Below are positions 18,365 through 28,358 of a stretch of 36,309 nucleotides of DNA, one piece after another. A program made the translations under genes and the position numbers. Below the pieces are notes generated by a model that saw nothing but the letters and a program-made list of their open reading frames with translations, had not been told where the DNA came from and ran no database searches. Positions within the stretch are counted from its first letter, which is position 1, and every line of letters begins with the position of its first letter. Source of the DNA: Emiliania huxleyi CCMP1516 (Eukaryota; Haptophyta; Isochrysidales; Noelaerhabdaceae); contig NW_005199016.1 in assembly GCF_000372725.1 (NCBI RefSeq), positions 6,594 through 42,902 on the forward strand, in the 5' to 3' direction.

Positions 18365-20373
18365 ATCGTCGAGCCTCTGACCTGCGCGCCCCCGACGCCC
18401 CCCCCCCCAACACACACACACACACACACCGCCGCCGCGCGAGCGCCGCGCGGCGGCACACCCAGCTCAAAAGAAAAAGAAAAAAGGGAATGAGGAGACC
18501 AGCGGGGGAGACTCCCCGCCTATGCAAGCCCCAGAGAGGGGCCGCCATCGCCGAAGCTGTGCCAAAGCATAACTCCAAAACCCGCAGCGGCCCAGGGGGC
18601 CTTGGGGGCAGCCTGCCGGACCGCCGCTGCACGGGGCTAGGCACCAGAAGATGAGTGGAATTGATGAATTGGGCCGTTGTCCGTGCCTCCCCTCTATACG
18701 TCAGAGTGGGACCTACGCCGCGCCGGGTAAGGGGCGCGCCCGGTCCTCGACGGAGCCGCGCGCCCCAAACGACCCAGGCGGCGAGTAGTCGTCCTCGAAC
18801 CTTCGACATGTAGTTGCCCATAGTTAGCGCCCGCCCGCCCCCCCCTCTGTCGCTTCGCAAACGAAAAACAAAATAAAACCAAGCAAAAGAAAAAGCGAGG
18901 CCAAAAAACGATTGCGTAAACGGCGTCACAAAGCCCGCCGGTTTTGATCGACAATCGTGAGATTGACCGCCGTCGACCAGAGAATTGACGGCAGCATGCA
19001 GACGATGTGCCAGCTTGCACGGCGCTCGCGCCGCGCCGGCTGGCTCATCGACCGCGCTCTCTGGTGCCATCCGGGCCACGCGCGGCGCCGCGCGTGCCTC
19101 GCGCCACTCGCCTCGGCTGGCAGTACAGCGCCAAAGCCGCCTCGCAAACACCGCGCACAGCACCAGCATGCTGCCCACCAGGCAGCAGAGTGCTGCACCG
19201 GCGTGCAGCGGATGCTGCGGCGCTGCGGTGCCGCCTCCCCGCCCTGTCCACGGAGCAGGCGAGCGGCGGCACGGCCTTCCACCAGCTGCAGGAGGTGCGC
19301 ACTTCGCAGTGGAAGCACAGGATGCTCCCTCCGCAGACGCAGCTTTACGCAGCGCAGCACACGGGCTACGGCACACGGGCTACGCCACGCAAAGCCGACC
19401 CTCAGTCTGCCCAAGAGGCTGTCTGCGGAAGGCCTGGCAGCGCGTACTCGCCTCCTCCGCGGCCATGCCCTCCGCCCGGGCGAGCGAGGAGCGGGGACAC
19501 AACCATTTCTGGAATCGTGTGTCCCCGAAGTTCGTTTTTTTTCGCACAACGTGGTACCTGTGTTCCCGTGCCTCGACAATTGCCGCTGGTAGGCGCGCCG
19601 CGCCAAGCCATGGCGGGCGCGCCGCGGCCGCGCGCACCCTTCGTCACAATGCCAACCGCGCGCGGCCGTCGACCGGCAAGCACACACCTCGACTCGGACA
19701 CAGTGTTCCGAGGGCAAGGGAGAGGGGCTGGCTCCTAGCCCGAGAGGGGAGCTTCCGAGACCCACTACATGACCACGCACACATCATCCCGCAGCCTCGC
19801 GGTCGGCGGGATTGCAACCAGTCTTCGCGTGCCGCCTGTCGTTCGACTCGGGCGCCTTGAGCGTCGGGGTGGCGAGCAGGGGACGCGGCTCTGAGCGCCC
19901 AGCGACGCGTGCCGGATGGAGTCCGGCCGCGGGTGACTAGGGGAGTTCGCTCAGGATGTGTGGCAGCCACGTTGGCTGAGTGTCTTGTCTTGTGGTCTGT
20001 GTGTCGCTCCTGTGTGACCGTCATCGCCCGTCTTGTCTGTCTGTCTGTCTGTTGGCTCTGCCTGTGGGTGCAAGACCAAGAGACCTGTGATGGGCGATTT
20101 GGGGAGATGACAGATTGTGAGGAGACGTGAAGTGGTGAGGAGATGATTACTAATTTACATAGATGTATGTATGCAATGCAGTGTGCACACACAGGCTGGA
20201 GCAGGATAGAGAGAGAGAGAATCTCTCACCCCGTTGATTGGGTTGACGAAAAGTGGAAAGTGAGATCGGGTGGGAGACATAGTGCGATCGGCACAGTGTC
20301 GGCAATGAAAAGTGAGTAAAAGCGGCGGCAGGACCAAGCGAGAAGCACAAAGCCCTTCTCTCTCACTTTCACC
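18365..20373. other. No confident gene; weak minus-strand coding signal 18960-19380
   Basis: A (CA)n run is at 18411-18428. From 19380 to 18960 a minus-strand frame reads GSMLVLCAVFARRLW (hydrophobic), followed by an Arg/Ala-rich stretch. Plus-strand frames of similar length overlap it, so I do not call a CDS. T-rich (19536-19544), TCTG-repeat (20030-20055) and GAGA-rich (20211-20220) tracts follow. The last 100 bases hold the likely 5' UTR of the gene at 20374. Confidence 0.35.
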
Positions 20374-22137
20374 ATGGCCTTCCGCAGCCTCGCCTTCTCC
20401 TCGATCCTCATCGCCCACTCGTACGCCTTGCCGGTCGTGGCGAAGCATGACAACGTGACGATCCGTCGAGCACTTCTCCAGCTCGAGAGCAAGGCGCCGA
20501 GTTGGGTTTCGGCGGCGCTCAACGCCCAGACGCACGAGTGCGTCTACGACTCGTGCCCTCAGATCTTGGTCGAGGGCGCGGGACAGGACAATACCAACGG
20601 CATCTACACGCGCGACCCGCGCAAATCGTGCGACGACGCGCAGTACGGTACCGGCGCAAACTGGGAGGGCTACAGGAACGCCAACAACGCCATCTTTTCC
20701 TTCGGGCCACCGGGACGGGTCTGGGAAGGGTGGCGCATCGTCACGAGCGGCCATGTTCGCTACTACCACGCCGGCGACGCCAACGGACCGATCCCCGAGG
20801 GGCAGTGGCTGCAACGAGAGGGTGGCGGTCACGGCGGCGCCCTCCCCCTCCCGACTGTCACGTGCCTGAGCGGGGTGGACGTGGTGTGGACGGTCGTGTC
20901 CGCCAGCCCGGACGCGCAGTTCAAGACTACGACCGCGCAGAGTTACTCGGAGGAGCAGGCTCGGATGGCGGAGTCATCACTCTCGCTTGGGGCCAGCTAC
21001 TCGGGCGTCGACGTTTCCACAAGCTACACCAACTCCGTGTCACGAGTGGTGAGGTCGGGGATGACAAACACACGCGAGGAGACCTGTGACAATCCTTGCG
21101 GCAGCGACCGCAAGCTGTTTGTTCAGCAGTTCTCCACTGGCTCCATCATGGCAACGCCAGAGTGTGGACTTGTGACCTGTGTGCCGTACGACGCGCCCGA
21201 CCCACAGTGCCCGATCGAATACTGCGGGGGTGACCTGCTGTCCGGGTGCCAGTGCTGCACCAGCCTCGAATTCCTTGACCCGAGCTTCACCGGCCCGCGC
21301 CCGCCGCTGTGCGCCACGGACCACGCGCCAGACTGGGCCCCGGTCGACGGCGCGATGAGTGACTGCGTCTACGACACGTGCCCTCAGATCTTGGTCGAGG
21401 GCGCGGGACAGGACAATACCAACGGCATCTACACGCGCGAGTCGGGCAGGTCATGTGACGACGCGGGCTACAGGAACGCAAACAACGCCGTCATTGTGTT
21501 TGGAGGCGGGACCGGCCCCGGCTGGCTTGAAGGGTGGCACATCGTCACGAGCGGCCACATCCGCTACTACCACCCGGCCGAGCCTGGCTCCACTATCCCC
21601 GAGGGGCAGTGGCTGCAACGCACGGGAGGCGGTCACGGCGGCAGCACTCCCCTCCCGACGGTCACGTGCCTGACGGCGGTGAACGTTGCCTGGAGGATCG
21701 TGTCCAGCAACCCCACCGCAACCTTCCAAACAACCATTGCGCGCGAGTTCGACGAGATGGACGAGCGGACGACCGAGGTGGCGGTGTCGATCGGCGCCAG
21801 CTACTCGGGCGTCTCGGCGTCGTCAAGCTACACGAACAGGGTGTCGCAGAAGGTGACCGCGGGGCTGTCCAACACGCGAGAGGAGACCTGCCCCAACCCA
21901 TGCGGCGAGTCGCGCAACCTGTGGGTGCAAGACTACGCGACTTCGTCGTCTGTCATTACACCCGAGTGCGGTCTCGTGACCTGTGTTCCATACGGCGCCG
22001 TGCCTCAGTGCCCTCTCGAATACTGCGGTGGCAGCAGCCTGCGTGATGGGTGCCAGTGCTGCAACAGCCACAGCTTCATCGACAGCACAAGCAAAGCGAG
22101 GCTCCTCGAGCTCGGCCAGCTCCCGCCGCTGTGCTAG
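20374..22137 (+). CDS. Secreted protein of two homologous Cys-rich modules
   Basis: A 587-residue intronless frame starts at CACCATGG, with a short hydrophobic N-terminus (MAFRSLAFSSILIAHSYA) as a likely signal peptide. Two modules of about 260 residues begin at residues 53 and 329. Each opens with ECVYDSCPQILVEGAGQDN or its near copy. Each continues with GYRNANNA, a WEGW-HIVTSGHIRYYH type segment and PEGQWLQR-x-GGGHGG. A Ser/Thr-rich alternating stretch (LSLGASYSGVDVSTSYTN) follows, and then a Cys-rich close (EECGLVTCVPY to CQCC). The alternating polar/non-polar stretch recalls the beta-hairpin of aerolysin-type proteins, but this is only a resemblance. No family is recognised. Part of the repeated module is nearly identical at the DNA level, with an offset of 825 bp, indicating a recent internal duplication or gene conversion. 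Confidence 0.8.
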   Translation: MAFRSLAFSSILIAHSYALPVVAKHDNVTIRRALLQLESKAPSWVSAALNAQTHECVYDSCPQILVEGAGQDNTNGIYTRDPRKSCDDAQYGTGANWEGYRNANNAIFSFGPPGRVWEGWRIVTSGHVRYYHAGDANGPIPEGQWLQREGGGHGGALPLPTVTCLSGVDVVWTVVSASPDAQFKTTTAQSYSEEQARMAESSLSLGASYSGVDVSTSYTNSVSRVVRSGMTNTREETCDNPCGSDRKLFVQQFSTGSIMATPECGLVTCVPYDAPDPQCPIEYCGGDLLSGCQCCTSLEFLDPSFTGPRPPLCATDHAPDWAPVDGAMSDCVYDTCPQILVEGAGQDNTNGIYTRESGRSCDDAGYRNANNAVIVFGGGTGPGWLEGWHIVTSGHIRYYHPAEPGSTIPEGQWLQRTGGGHGGSTPLPTVTCLTAVNVAWRIVSSNPTATFQTTIAREFDEMDERTTEVAVSIGASYSGVSASSSYTNRVSQKVTAGLSNTREETCPNPCGESRNLWVQDYATSSSVITPECGLVTCVPYGAVPQCPLEYCGGSSLRDGCQCCNSHSFIDSTSKARLLELGQLPPLC

Positions 22138-22531
22138 CTTTGCGTTCATTACCGAGAGTTCATTACCCCCGGGGCTAGTAGGGCAGCGTGCGAGGCCGCC
22201 GGCGCGCAGCGCCTCTCTCTCCCCAGCAAGACTTGTTGAGTAGTTGTTCTTTGTTGAGTAGAGTCGTTGAGTAGAGGGTCGTTGTTGAGTACAAGAGAGT
22301 CGTTGGACACTGCTGTGGTCTGTGCGCTGTCGTTGGAGAGAGCGGTCTAAAAAAGACGAGTCGGTGTTTTTCCGTGCGGCTTGAAACGATGGCCCTTCCT
22401 CCATGCCTTCCTCGATGGGCGGCGCGAGGGAGCATAGGCTTGCGTATTATAGCACAACTCTCGCATCATCTGACACGAAAAATGGCGGCGGGACACTCTC
22501 GACGTCACCTCTCGAGGCCTCGCGTGCCCCG
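22138..22531. other. Intergenic, short GTTGAGTAG repeats
   Basis: This lies between the convergent secreted-protein and carboxypeptidase genes. It has four spaced copies of GTTGAGTA (22236-22292) with GTCGTTG. No coding region is supported. Confidence 0.5.
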
Positions 22532-23452
22532 CTACCGGCGCCGTCCCCGCTTGCCCACGTAGTCCGGCCCGGCCGCCGCCGCCACCCACTTGTCGAGGAA
22601 GCCGTCAAACTCGGGGCCGCCCATTGCGGCGAGGGCGGCGTCGCTCGGCACCGGCGGCGCAAAGGTCGAGTTCTCGACGACGTGCCGCAGCAGGGTCAGG
22701 GCGGCGCGCGGGCGGAAGGTGGGGACCATGTGGGCAGAGCCGTGCACCGTGGCGAAGGAGAGGCCGTGCTCGTAGTCGGTCACCTGCCCGCCGAACTGCG
22801 CGCCCGCGCCGGCCGAGGCGAGGAGGCCCCCGAAGAGGACGTCCTTCCGCGCGAGCAGCTCGGGCGGCGCAGCGGTCATGTTGTAGAGCCACGGCCGGGT
22901 CGGCTGCACCTCCTTGAAGCCGACGCGCAGGAGCGCCTCGCGCGCCCCCTCGTATGAGACGCACGGGTCCGTGTCGCCCTGGGGGGGGGGGGGGGGGGTC
23001 CCGCGCCTGCCCCCGTCTGAGCCGCTGGCGGGGCAAGGGCGGGCCAGCCGGCGGCGGCGGACGAGGGGGCGGGCTAGCGGACGAGGGGGGCGGCGCGCCG
23101 TTGAAGACGACGATCCGCCCGGGCAGCGCGGGGGCGAGGCGTCGGTAGATGTCGACCATCGAGTCGATGCCGGGCGGCGCGCGGTCGTTGCAGGCCGCGT
23201 AGGAGGAGCTGTAGCTCCATCCCGGCGCGGGGCCGGGCCAGGCGGAGGGGGCGCCTGCCACGTGCAGCGCCTCGCGCACGGGCTGCGAGTTGAGGTAGGC
23301 CGCAGTGCGGTAGTTCCACGTGCCTGCGGGTGTGGGGGGGGGGGCCTCGCGTCACGCGCACCGCCTCGCGGCGGGCTGCGGCGCGCCGGCTCCGCGCGCC
23401 CGGCAGGTCGAAGCGGTACGGCCCGGCGGGCGAGTAGAGGGAGAGCTCGTGC
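22532..23452 (-). CDS. Serine carboxypeptidase (family S10), C-terminal part
   Basis: Three exons, 23452-23400, 23323-23097 and 22978-22532 (TAG), join in frame. Visible S10 features are AAYLNSQPVREALHV (the conserved YLN-x-x-x-V-x-x-ALH segment), the catalytic Asp in GDTDPCVSYEGA, and the catalytic His in VHGSAHMVP. Cysteines in AACND and DPCV are placed as in the family. S10 enzymes remove C-terminal residues from peptides in vacuoles or outside the cell. The N-terminal half with the catalytic Ser (GESYGG) is not found, and upstream sequence is coiled-coil and ankyrin instead. Two introns need GC donors (G|GCGCGC and GGC|GCGCCG); the second acceptor follows a C-run of about 18. The gene is either 5'-truncated or has distant upstream exons. 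Confidence 0.75.
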   Translation of the reverse strand, partial: ARALPLLARRAVPLRPAGRAEPARRSPPRGGARDARPPPPHPQARGTTALRPTSTRSPCARRCTWQAPPPPGPAPRRDGATAPPTRPATTARRPASTRWSTSTDASPPRCPGGSSSSTARRPPRPLARPLVRRRRLARPCPASGSDGGRRGTPPPPPQGDTDPCVSYEGAREALLRVGFKEVQPTRPWLYNMTAAPPELLARKDVLFGGLLASAGAGAQFGGQVTDYEHGLSFATVHGSAHMVPTFRPRAALTLLRHVVENSTFAPPVPSDAALAAMGGPEFDGFLDKWVAAAAGPDYVGKRGRRR

Positions 23453-23798
23453 CTGAGCGGCCTTGCGCGCCGCCGCCGCCGCCCGCTGCTCCTCTCGCTG
23501 CGCTTCCTCAGCCGCTACCCTTTCCGCCTCCCTCGCCCGCAGCGTCCCCTCAGCGCCGCAGTGTCCGCCGCCCGCCGCGCCTTTCCGCCGCTCGCTTCGC
23601 CTCTCGCCTGCTTGCCGCCTGCTCGCGCTCTCGCGCCGCCGCCGCCTCCTCCCGCTCGCGCTGCTCGCGCCGCCCCTTGGCCTCGAGCGCCTTCTCTGCC
23701 GCCTTCTCTGCCGCCTCCGCTCCCCTCCGCGCCGCTGCATGCTCTGTGAGAGCGCGCGCGCACCCGGCGTGGTCCGCTTCAGGAGCACTGGCGGCGTC
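23453..23798 (-). CDS. Ala/Glu/Arg coiled-coil segment between ankyrin and carboxypeptidase
   Basis: On the minus strand, directly after the ankyrin repeats, the frame reads ARALTEHAAARRGAEAAEKA and continues as charged helix. One frame over it continues LRAREAERVAAEEAQREEQR up to the S10 exon. The heptad-like Ala/Glu/Arg pattern predicts a coiled coil. A frame change in the middle (near 23545) implies either an intron or decay. It may be the tail of the ankyrin gene. Confidence 0.45.
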
Positions 23799-24497
23799 GG
23801 CAGTAGCTAGCACCTTGGCCGCCTCCTCCTTGGCGATCTGCAGCGCGGACCTGCCGTCTGCAGAGCGAGCCTCACATCTTCTGCAGCAAGTAAGCGGAGC
23901 AAGTTGGGGAGGTGGCCATCGGCGGCGGCGCCCATCAGCGCGGTGAGGCCGCCTCTCTGCTGCAAGTTGATCTCCGCGCCGTGCCGAATCAGCAACTCGA
24001 CCACCCGCTCGTGGCTGTTGGTGGCGGCGCTCATCAGCGCGGTGCCGCCGCCGCTGTCCTGCAGGTCGACCTCAGCGCCGTGCCGCAGCAGCAGCTCGAC
24101 CACCCGCTCGTGGCTGTTGGTGGCGGCGCTCATCAGCGCGGTGCCGCCGCCGCTGTCCTGCAGGTCGACCTCAGCGCCGTGCCGCAGCAGCAGCTCGACC
24201 ACCCGCTCGTGGCCTGTGTCGGCGGCGAGCATCAGCGCGGCGACGCCGACGCCGCTCTGCAGGTTGATCTCCGCCCCATGCAACGACCAACCGCTCGTGG
24301 CCTTCGATGGCGGTGTGCATCAGCGCGGTGTCGCCGTTGCTGTCCTGCATGCTAACCTCAGCGCCGCGCCGAATCAGCAACCACCCGCTCGTAGCCGTAT
24401 TGGCGGCGCGCATCAGCGCGGTGCCGCCTTCGCTCTCCTGCAAGTTGACCTCCGCGCCGTGCCTGCCGATCGCGCCGTCTCGCACCCGTGCTCTATT
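23799..24497 (-). pseudogene. Ankyrin-repeat pseudogene, copy 2
   Basis: This is the same repeats with the same two frame lesions as copy 1. Here it continues (minus strand) into the coiled-coil segment, which copy 1 lacks, so this copy is closer to the parent locus. Confidence 0.75.
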
Positions 24498-24850
24498 TCT
24501 TTTTTTGAGCTAGACTTCGTTGTTAATAGGAACAAGCGAAGGCACACACGACATGACGCCAAACACACGATTGCACGCACCGCACCGCACCTCGCACCCG
24601 CGCCCGCCGCCCCCCCGACCCCCGCCCCGCCTAGGTGGGAAAGAGATGAGGAGATGGGACAGCGAAGGAGGAGCCCAACACGTATGGGAGGTTTCGTTGA
24701 TGCGTCACGCTGCCCGGCGTTTCTCACTTTCCGGGACAGCCCCGCCCTTGTGAGGCAGGAAAGTGACGACTACCCCGTACGCCCGGTTGCATCATACCCC
24801 CTCGCCGACCGCCCATCCCCCCTCCTCGTTCCCCCCTCGGTGAGCCGATG
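23799..24850. repeat. ~1.05-kb segmental duplication, copy 2
   Basis: It matches 17302-18364 and includes the ankyrin pseudogene plus about 350 bp of upstream non-coding DNA. Confidence 0.9.
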
Positions 24851-24937
24851 TCAGTCGCGCTGCAGCTCGCGGCGGCGGAAGAGATTGCGACCGAGCTCAG
24901 GCTCGCCGCGGCGTCGGAGGACGCCGCCGTCGCCTAG
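24848..24937 (+). CDS. Short open frame at the duplication edge, possible gene tail
   Basis: The frame reads MSVALQLAAAEEIATELRLA and stops with TAG after 29 codons. Its codons are strongly GC-ending. It begins where the 1.05-kb duplication ends, so it may be the last exon of a gene cut by that event. No family is recognised. Confidence 0.25.
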   Translation: MSVALQLAAAEEIATELRLAAASEDAAVA

Positions 24938-25030
24938 ACCCCCCTGCGTCACTACGTGCCTCCCCGTCTTTGTAGCCTGGCGTTTGTGCCCCGTTTGTGC
25001 CGCGTCCCGTGCCCCCGAGTTCATTTAATA
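24938..25030 (+). repeat. ~92-bp dispersed repeat upstream of the MYB gene
   Basis: The block from GCGTCACTACGTGCCTCCCC to CCCCCGAGTTCATTT matches 11838-11930 (inside TPR intron 2) with roughly eight differences. Confidence 0.8.
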
Positions 25031-25102
25031 AAACAAGAGAGGAGCAAGGCCACCTTTGGGTGCGACTCACAACTTGCGCGGCGCCCGACTCCCCCGACAT
25101 AT

Positions 25103-27268
25103 ATGCGCGCTGCAGCCTCGGCCGGCATCGCGCGCGAGGACTCGCTCCAGTCGGTCTCCAGCGCGCTGCTCGCGCTCCTCGACGAGGGGCCGGCGCCCGA
25201 CCCGGATGCCGGCGAGGTCCTCTCCTTTGACGGCCACATCGAGGGCGCCTCGTGCAGGCTGACCCCCGTGCGATGCGGCCTGCACGACGACATGCTGACT
25301 GTTCGCCCTGGGTGCAGCGGCAACCCGCTAGCCCTGACGCGCTCGTACACGTTGTGCGACTCAAAGTGGATCACGGGCTTCCTCCCGTACTTCATCACCA
25401 CCTATGAGACCGGCGAGGTCGAGTGGGATGGAAAGGTCTTTGAGATGCCACTACTGCACGCGTCAGGGCGCCAGGCTTGGTTTCGGGTCACGGTCTCGGT
25501 GGACAGGGGTGACCCGAGCGGCTTCCGTGCCGTTGCTCGCTCCATCAGCCCCGACGCGTGCTTTGCCTCATCGCTGCAGTCGTCGCTGTCGTTTGGCGCC
25601 AGCCTCGACGGCCGCGAGTCGCCCCTTTCCGTCAGCCTCGGGGAGGATGCGCCCATGGGGTGGAGTCTACTGACCATCGAGTCGATTGTAGAGGCCACCG
25701 TCGGATCCTCGAACGCTCCGGGCCCCGCGGCCAAGGCCGGCTGGTCGGCGGAGGAGGATGAGATCATCATGCGCGCCGTCTCGAAGATCGGGACCATCTG
25801 GAGGAAGATCGCCTTGATGCTGCCTCCCTTGAACGACCGCGGCGACCGCCGCACCAATCACGCCGTTCGCAACCGCTGGCTGCGGCTTGAGAAGCGGAAG
25901 GACAAGGAGCCGGCAGTTTGCGATATTCCTCTTTTGGGAGCGGCACCGGCATCGGCAGACCGAGGCGGCGACATGTGGTCGCCACAGGAGGACAAAGCCA
26001 TTGACGAGGGGGTGCGAGATGGCCTCTGCTGGAAGGCCATCGCCGCCACGCTCTGTGGCCGCTCCGCCAGCTCGTGCCGTAGCCGCTGGCTGCGGGAGCG
26101 GAAAAGGCAGCTTGCTGCAATGGGAGTGGCGGCGAAGAACGCGGGCGAGATCTTTGCAGAGTCCCGCCGCATCGGGCTCCACTTGCCCGATCGATCCGAT
26201 AAGAAGGCGGGTGCCGCTGCGAGCGGGCCGCCGAGCAAGGCTCTGATCCCGACGCCGGTCGCGATCGACACGGCCGTGACGCTCAGCAAGTCCACGGGCA
26301 GCCTCTCGCAGATCGCAGAGTACATGACCAGGCTGCTCGCCTTGGGGTGCAGCGGGAAGCCGCTCACCGACCGGTATTCGCTGCTGTTTGCCGTCCACGT
26401 CGTGATCGACGTCGCCGAGGCGCAAGACTGCCACGGCCTGAATGCCTTTGCGATGCAGTCGGCGTGCCAGCTCGGCTTCCCATTGAGCGCCGTGAAGCCC
26501 AAGGAGGGGCCGATTACCTGCTCCTCGCCGCTGCGAGTCGCCGTCCCAAACGCCGTCTCAGACCTCTTCTACTCGCCCTGCATGGTCAGCGTGCGTACAC
26601 TGTCGGGCTCCAACCTCGAGGCGAGGCGGCTCGTCGACGATGTGCTCGGGATGCACGACGGGGCGGGCGCGCAGCAAGGCCCAACCCCGAACCAGCACTT
26701 TGCCGAGTACGTGACCGCGCTCGGCGGCGACGGGATCCCAGACCTGTGGTCCAAGCCCGGCAAGCTCCTCGAGCTCTTCTTCGATAACGTCCCCGATCGC
26801 CAGCGATTCGCGCGTCTGTTCTCTGAGGCGCTGAGCGCCCCGCTGACGCCGATCGACTCGTTGTGCAAAGTCGGCCAGACGCAGGCCGACAGCCCTTTCA
26901 TGCTGGCGCTGAAGCGGGACAGCAAGTATGTCCACGCCCTCTCGGCGCTGGGAGTCCCACTCTCGCCGGGGGACGACGACTCCGAGGTGGTCGTTCCTCA
27001 CACGGCCTTCATCCGGCGCTGCGTCACGAGCGCCGCCACCTTTGTGGTGCACGTGCTCTCGCCGTTCGGGCCCGGCGGAGCGGGGCGCTTCGACTTTGAG
27101 ATCGACAGCCTCGTGCAGCGCAAACGCCTCCGAAGGCCTTCGATAGAGCGCGCCTACGACGAGCCGGGGACAGACCGCACGGCTCTGGGCAGCAAGGCGG
27201 CGAGGGTAGACTCCTCTGGCAACACCTGCACGCCTCCCCTGCGCACCGACGTCAGGCTCATGGCGTAA
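25103..27268 (+). CDS. MYB/SANT two-repeat DNA-binding protein
   Basis: An intronless frame of 721 residues from the ATG at 25103; the open frame extends upstream to 24956 but only through repeat sequence. The first ~200 residues are unassigned (contains SKWITGFLPYFITTYETGEV). Two MYB-like repeats follow. The first runs GWSAEEDEIIMRAVSKIGTI to RNRWLRLEKRK, the second MWSPQEDKAIDEGV to CRSRWLRERKR. Each has three spaced Trp residues as in R2R3 MYBs (first W, W in IWRKIA/CWKAIA, W in NRWLRL/SRWLRE). The C-terminal 350 residues are helical and unassigned and end with a basic patch (QRKRLRRP) that could be a nuclear signal. A role as a nuclear transcription factor is inferred from the MYB pair. 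It is the only long gene here without repeat-bearing introns, apart from the one at 20.4 kb. Confidence 0.8.
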   Translation: MRAAASAGIAREDSLQSVSSALLALLDEGPAPDPDAGEVLSFDGHIEGASCRLTPVRCGLHDDMLTVRPGCSGNPLALTRSYTLCDSKWITGFLPYFITTYETGEVEWDGKVFEMPLLHASGRQAWFRVTVSVDRGDPSGFRAVARSISPDACFASSLQSSLSFGASLDGRESPLSVSLGEDAPMGWSLLTIESIVEATVGSSNAPGPAAKAGWSAEEDEIIMRAVSKIGTIWRKIALMLPPLNDRGDRRTNHAVRNRWLRLEKRKDKEPAVCDIPLLGAAPASADRGGDMWSPQEDKAIDEGVRDGLCWKAIAATLCGRSASSCRSRWLRERKRQLAAMGVAAKNAGEIFAESRRIGLHLPDRSDKKAGAAASGPPSKALIPTPVAIDTAVTLSKSTGSLSQIAEYMTRLLALGCSGKPLTDRYSLLFAVHVVIDVAEAQDCHGLNAFAMQSACQLGFPLSAVKPKEGPITCSSPLRVAVPNAVSDLFYSPCMVSVRTLSGSNLEARRLVDDVLGMHDGAGAQQGPTPNQHFAEYVTALGGDGIPDLWSKPGKLLELFFDNVPDRQRFARLFSEALSAPLTPIDSLCKVGQTQADSPFMLALKRDSKYVHALSALGVPLSPGDDDSEVVVPHTAFIRRCVTSAATFVVHVLSPFGPGGAGRFDFEIDSLVQRKRLRRPSIERAYDEPGTDRTALGSKAARVDSSGNTCTPPLRTDVRLMA

Positions 27269-28310
27269 TCTCTGCGGACTGCGCTGTCGGGCTACGCTCA
27301 CCCCTCATGGGAGGCGTCACATCCCGCGGGCTGCGTTGTCGGGGTCGCACCGCGCCGGGCCATACGCATCGGCAATGTGTCTATTGCAATAGAGCCGTTC
27401 GCCGCGGCACCCCTCATGCCTCAATCTCGTCTTCTCGTGACAGCGAGTAGAGAACCGTTCCTCTCTAGCTCTCTTATCTGCCCGAGGCGCGGCACAATCT
27501 GCGCAGGTATACCTAGCTTAAGTGTGCAGTCTCGGTGTACACTGATGTTTATTGCGCGTTAAATCTCAGACAAGATTTCAATTAATATGGCCCGACAGAT
27601 TCCGAGTACCGAGAATCAGACACGTCAGAGACAGACACAAAGTGACTTCACTCAAGGCACTGCAACAGACGGCGGCATCAATAATCAAAGTACGGGAAGG
27701 GAAAAGGAAGGGACTTGAGGCGGAGAGGAAGGAACGAGTAGCCGCGGAAACAGAACGCCTGAAAGAGGGACAGAAGGAAAGGAAGGAGAGGATACGAGAA
27801 ATGGAGTGGGCGGCGAATGCGTGTATTTGCTGGCGACGGAGGCGACATCGACAACGTGAGGCCGAGGAGAAGGAAAGGGAAGAGGCAGAGAGACGCCTCG
27901 AAGCGGGGAGAGGCAGAACGACGAGAGCGATGGGGATGACACTCAAAACGACCCACTGCGAGCTCGAAGGCGAAGGCCAGCGCAGGAAACGCGGTGATAG
28001 GAACGACGATGCGGCGAGCGCCGGAGGGAAGCGACGACAGCGAGGGGACGAGGACGGCGAGCAGAGAGGAGAACAGACGGCGAGCGGCGCACGCGAGGGC
28101 GACCTGTCTGGTATAGCCCCAGCCGACTCCGCGTGAACACGAGGGATCTCGAGTTGCGGAGCGTCTGGTGCTTCAGTCGAGTTGCATGGCGATTTTCAAG
28201 CTCCGCGGCCGCCTGTCTCCGTCGCGAGCCTGCCGTGGTCACCTCTGGCAATACTGAGGCTCTGCTCGTCGGAGTTGGACGAGTGTGTGAAGGCCGCGGG
28301 CGCCAGCACG

Positions 28311-28358
28311 GAATACGGTGTGTGCTGCGCCGCAGCGCGCGCTGCACACACCGTATTC
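28311..28358. other. Hairpin, 15-bp perfect arms
   Basis: GAATACGGTGTGTGC at 28311-28325 is the exact reverse complement of 28344-28358. The 18-base loop is itself GC-palindromic (GCGCCGCAGCGCGCG). Confidence 0.85.

Noticed and set aside
18306..19376. 356-residue minus-strand open frame as a membrane protein
   Set aside because: There is one hydrophobic stretch only, overlapping plus-strand frames of equal length, and the 3' part covers a (CA)n run.
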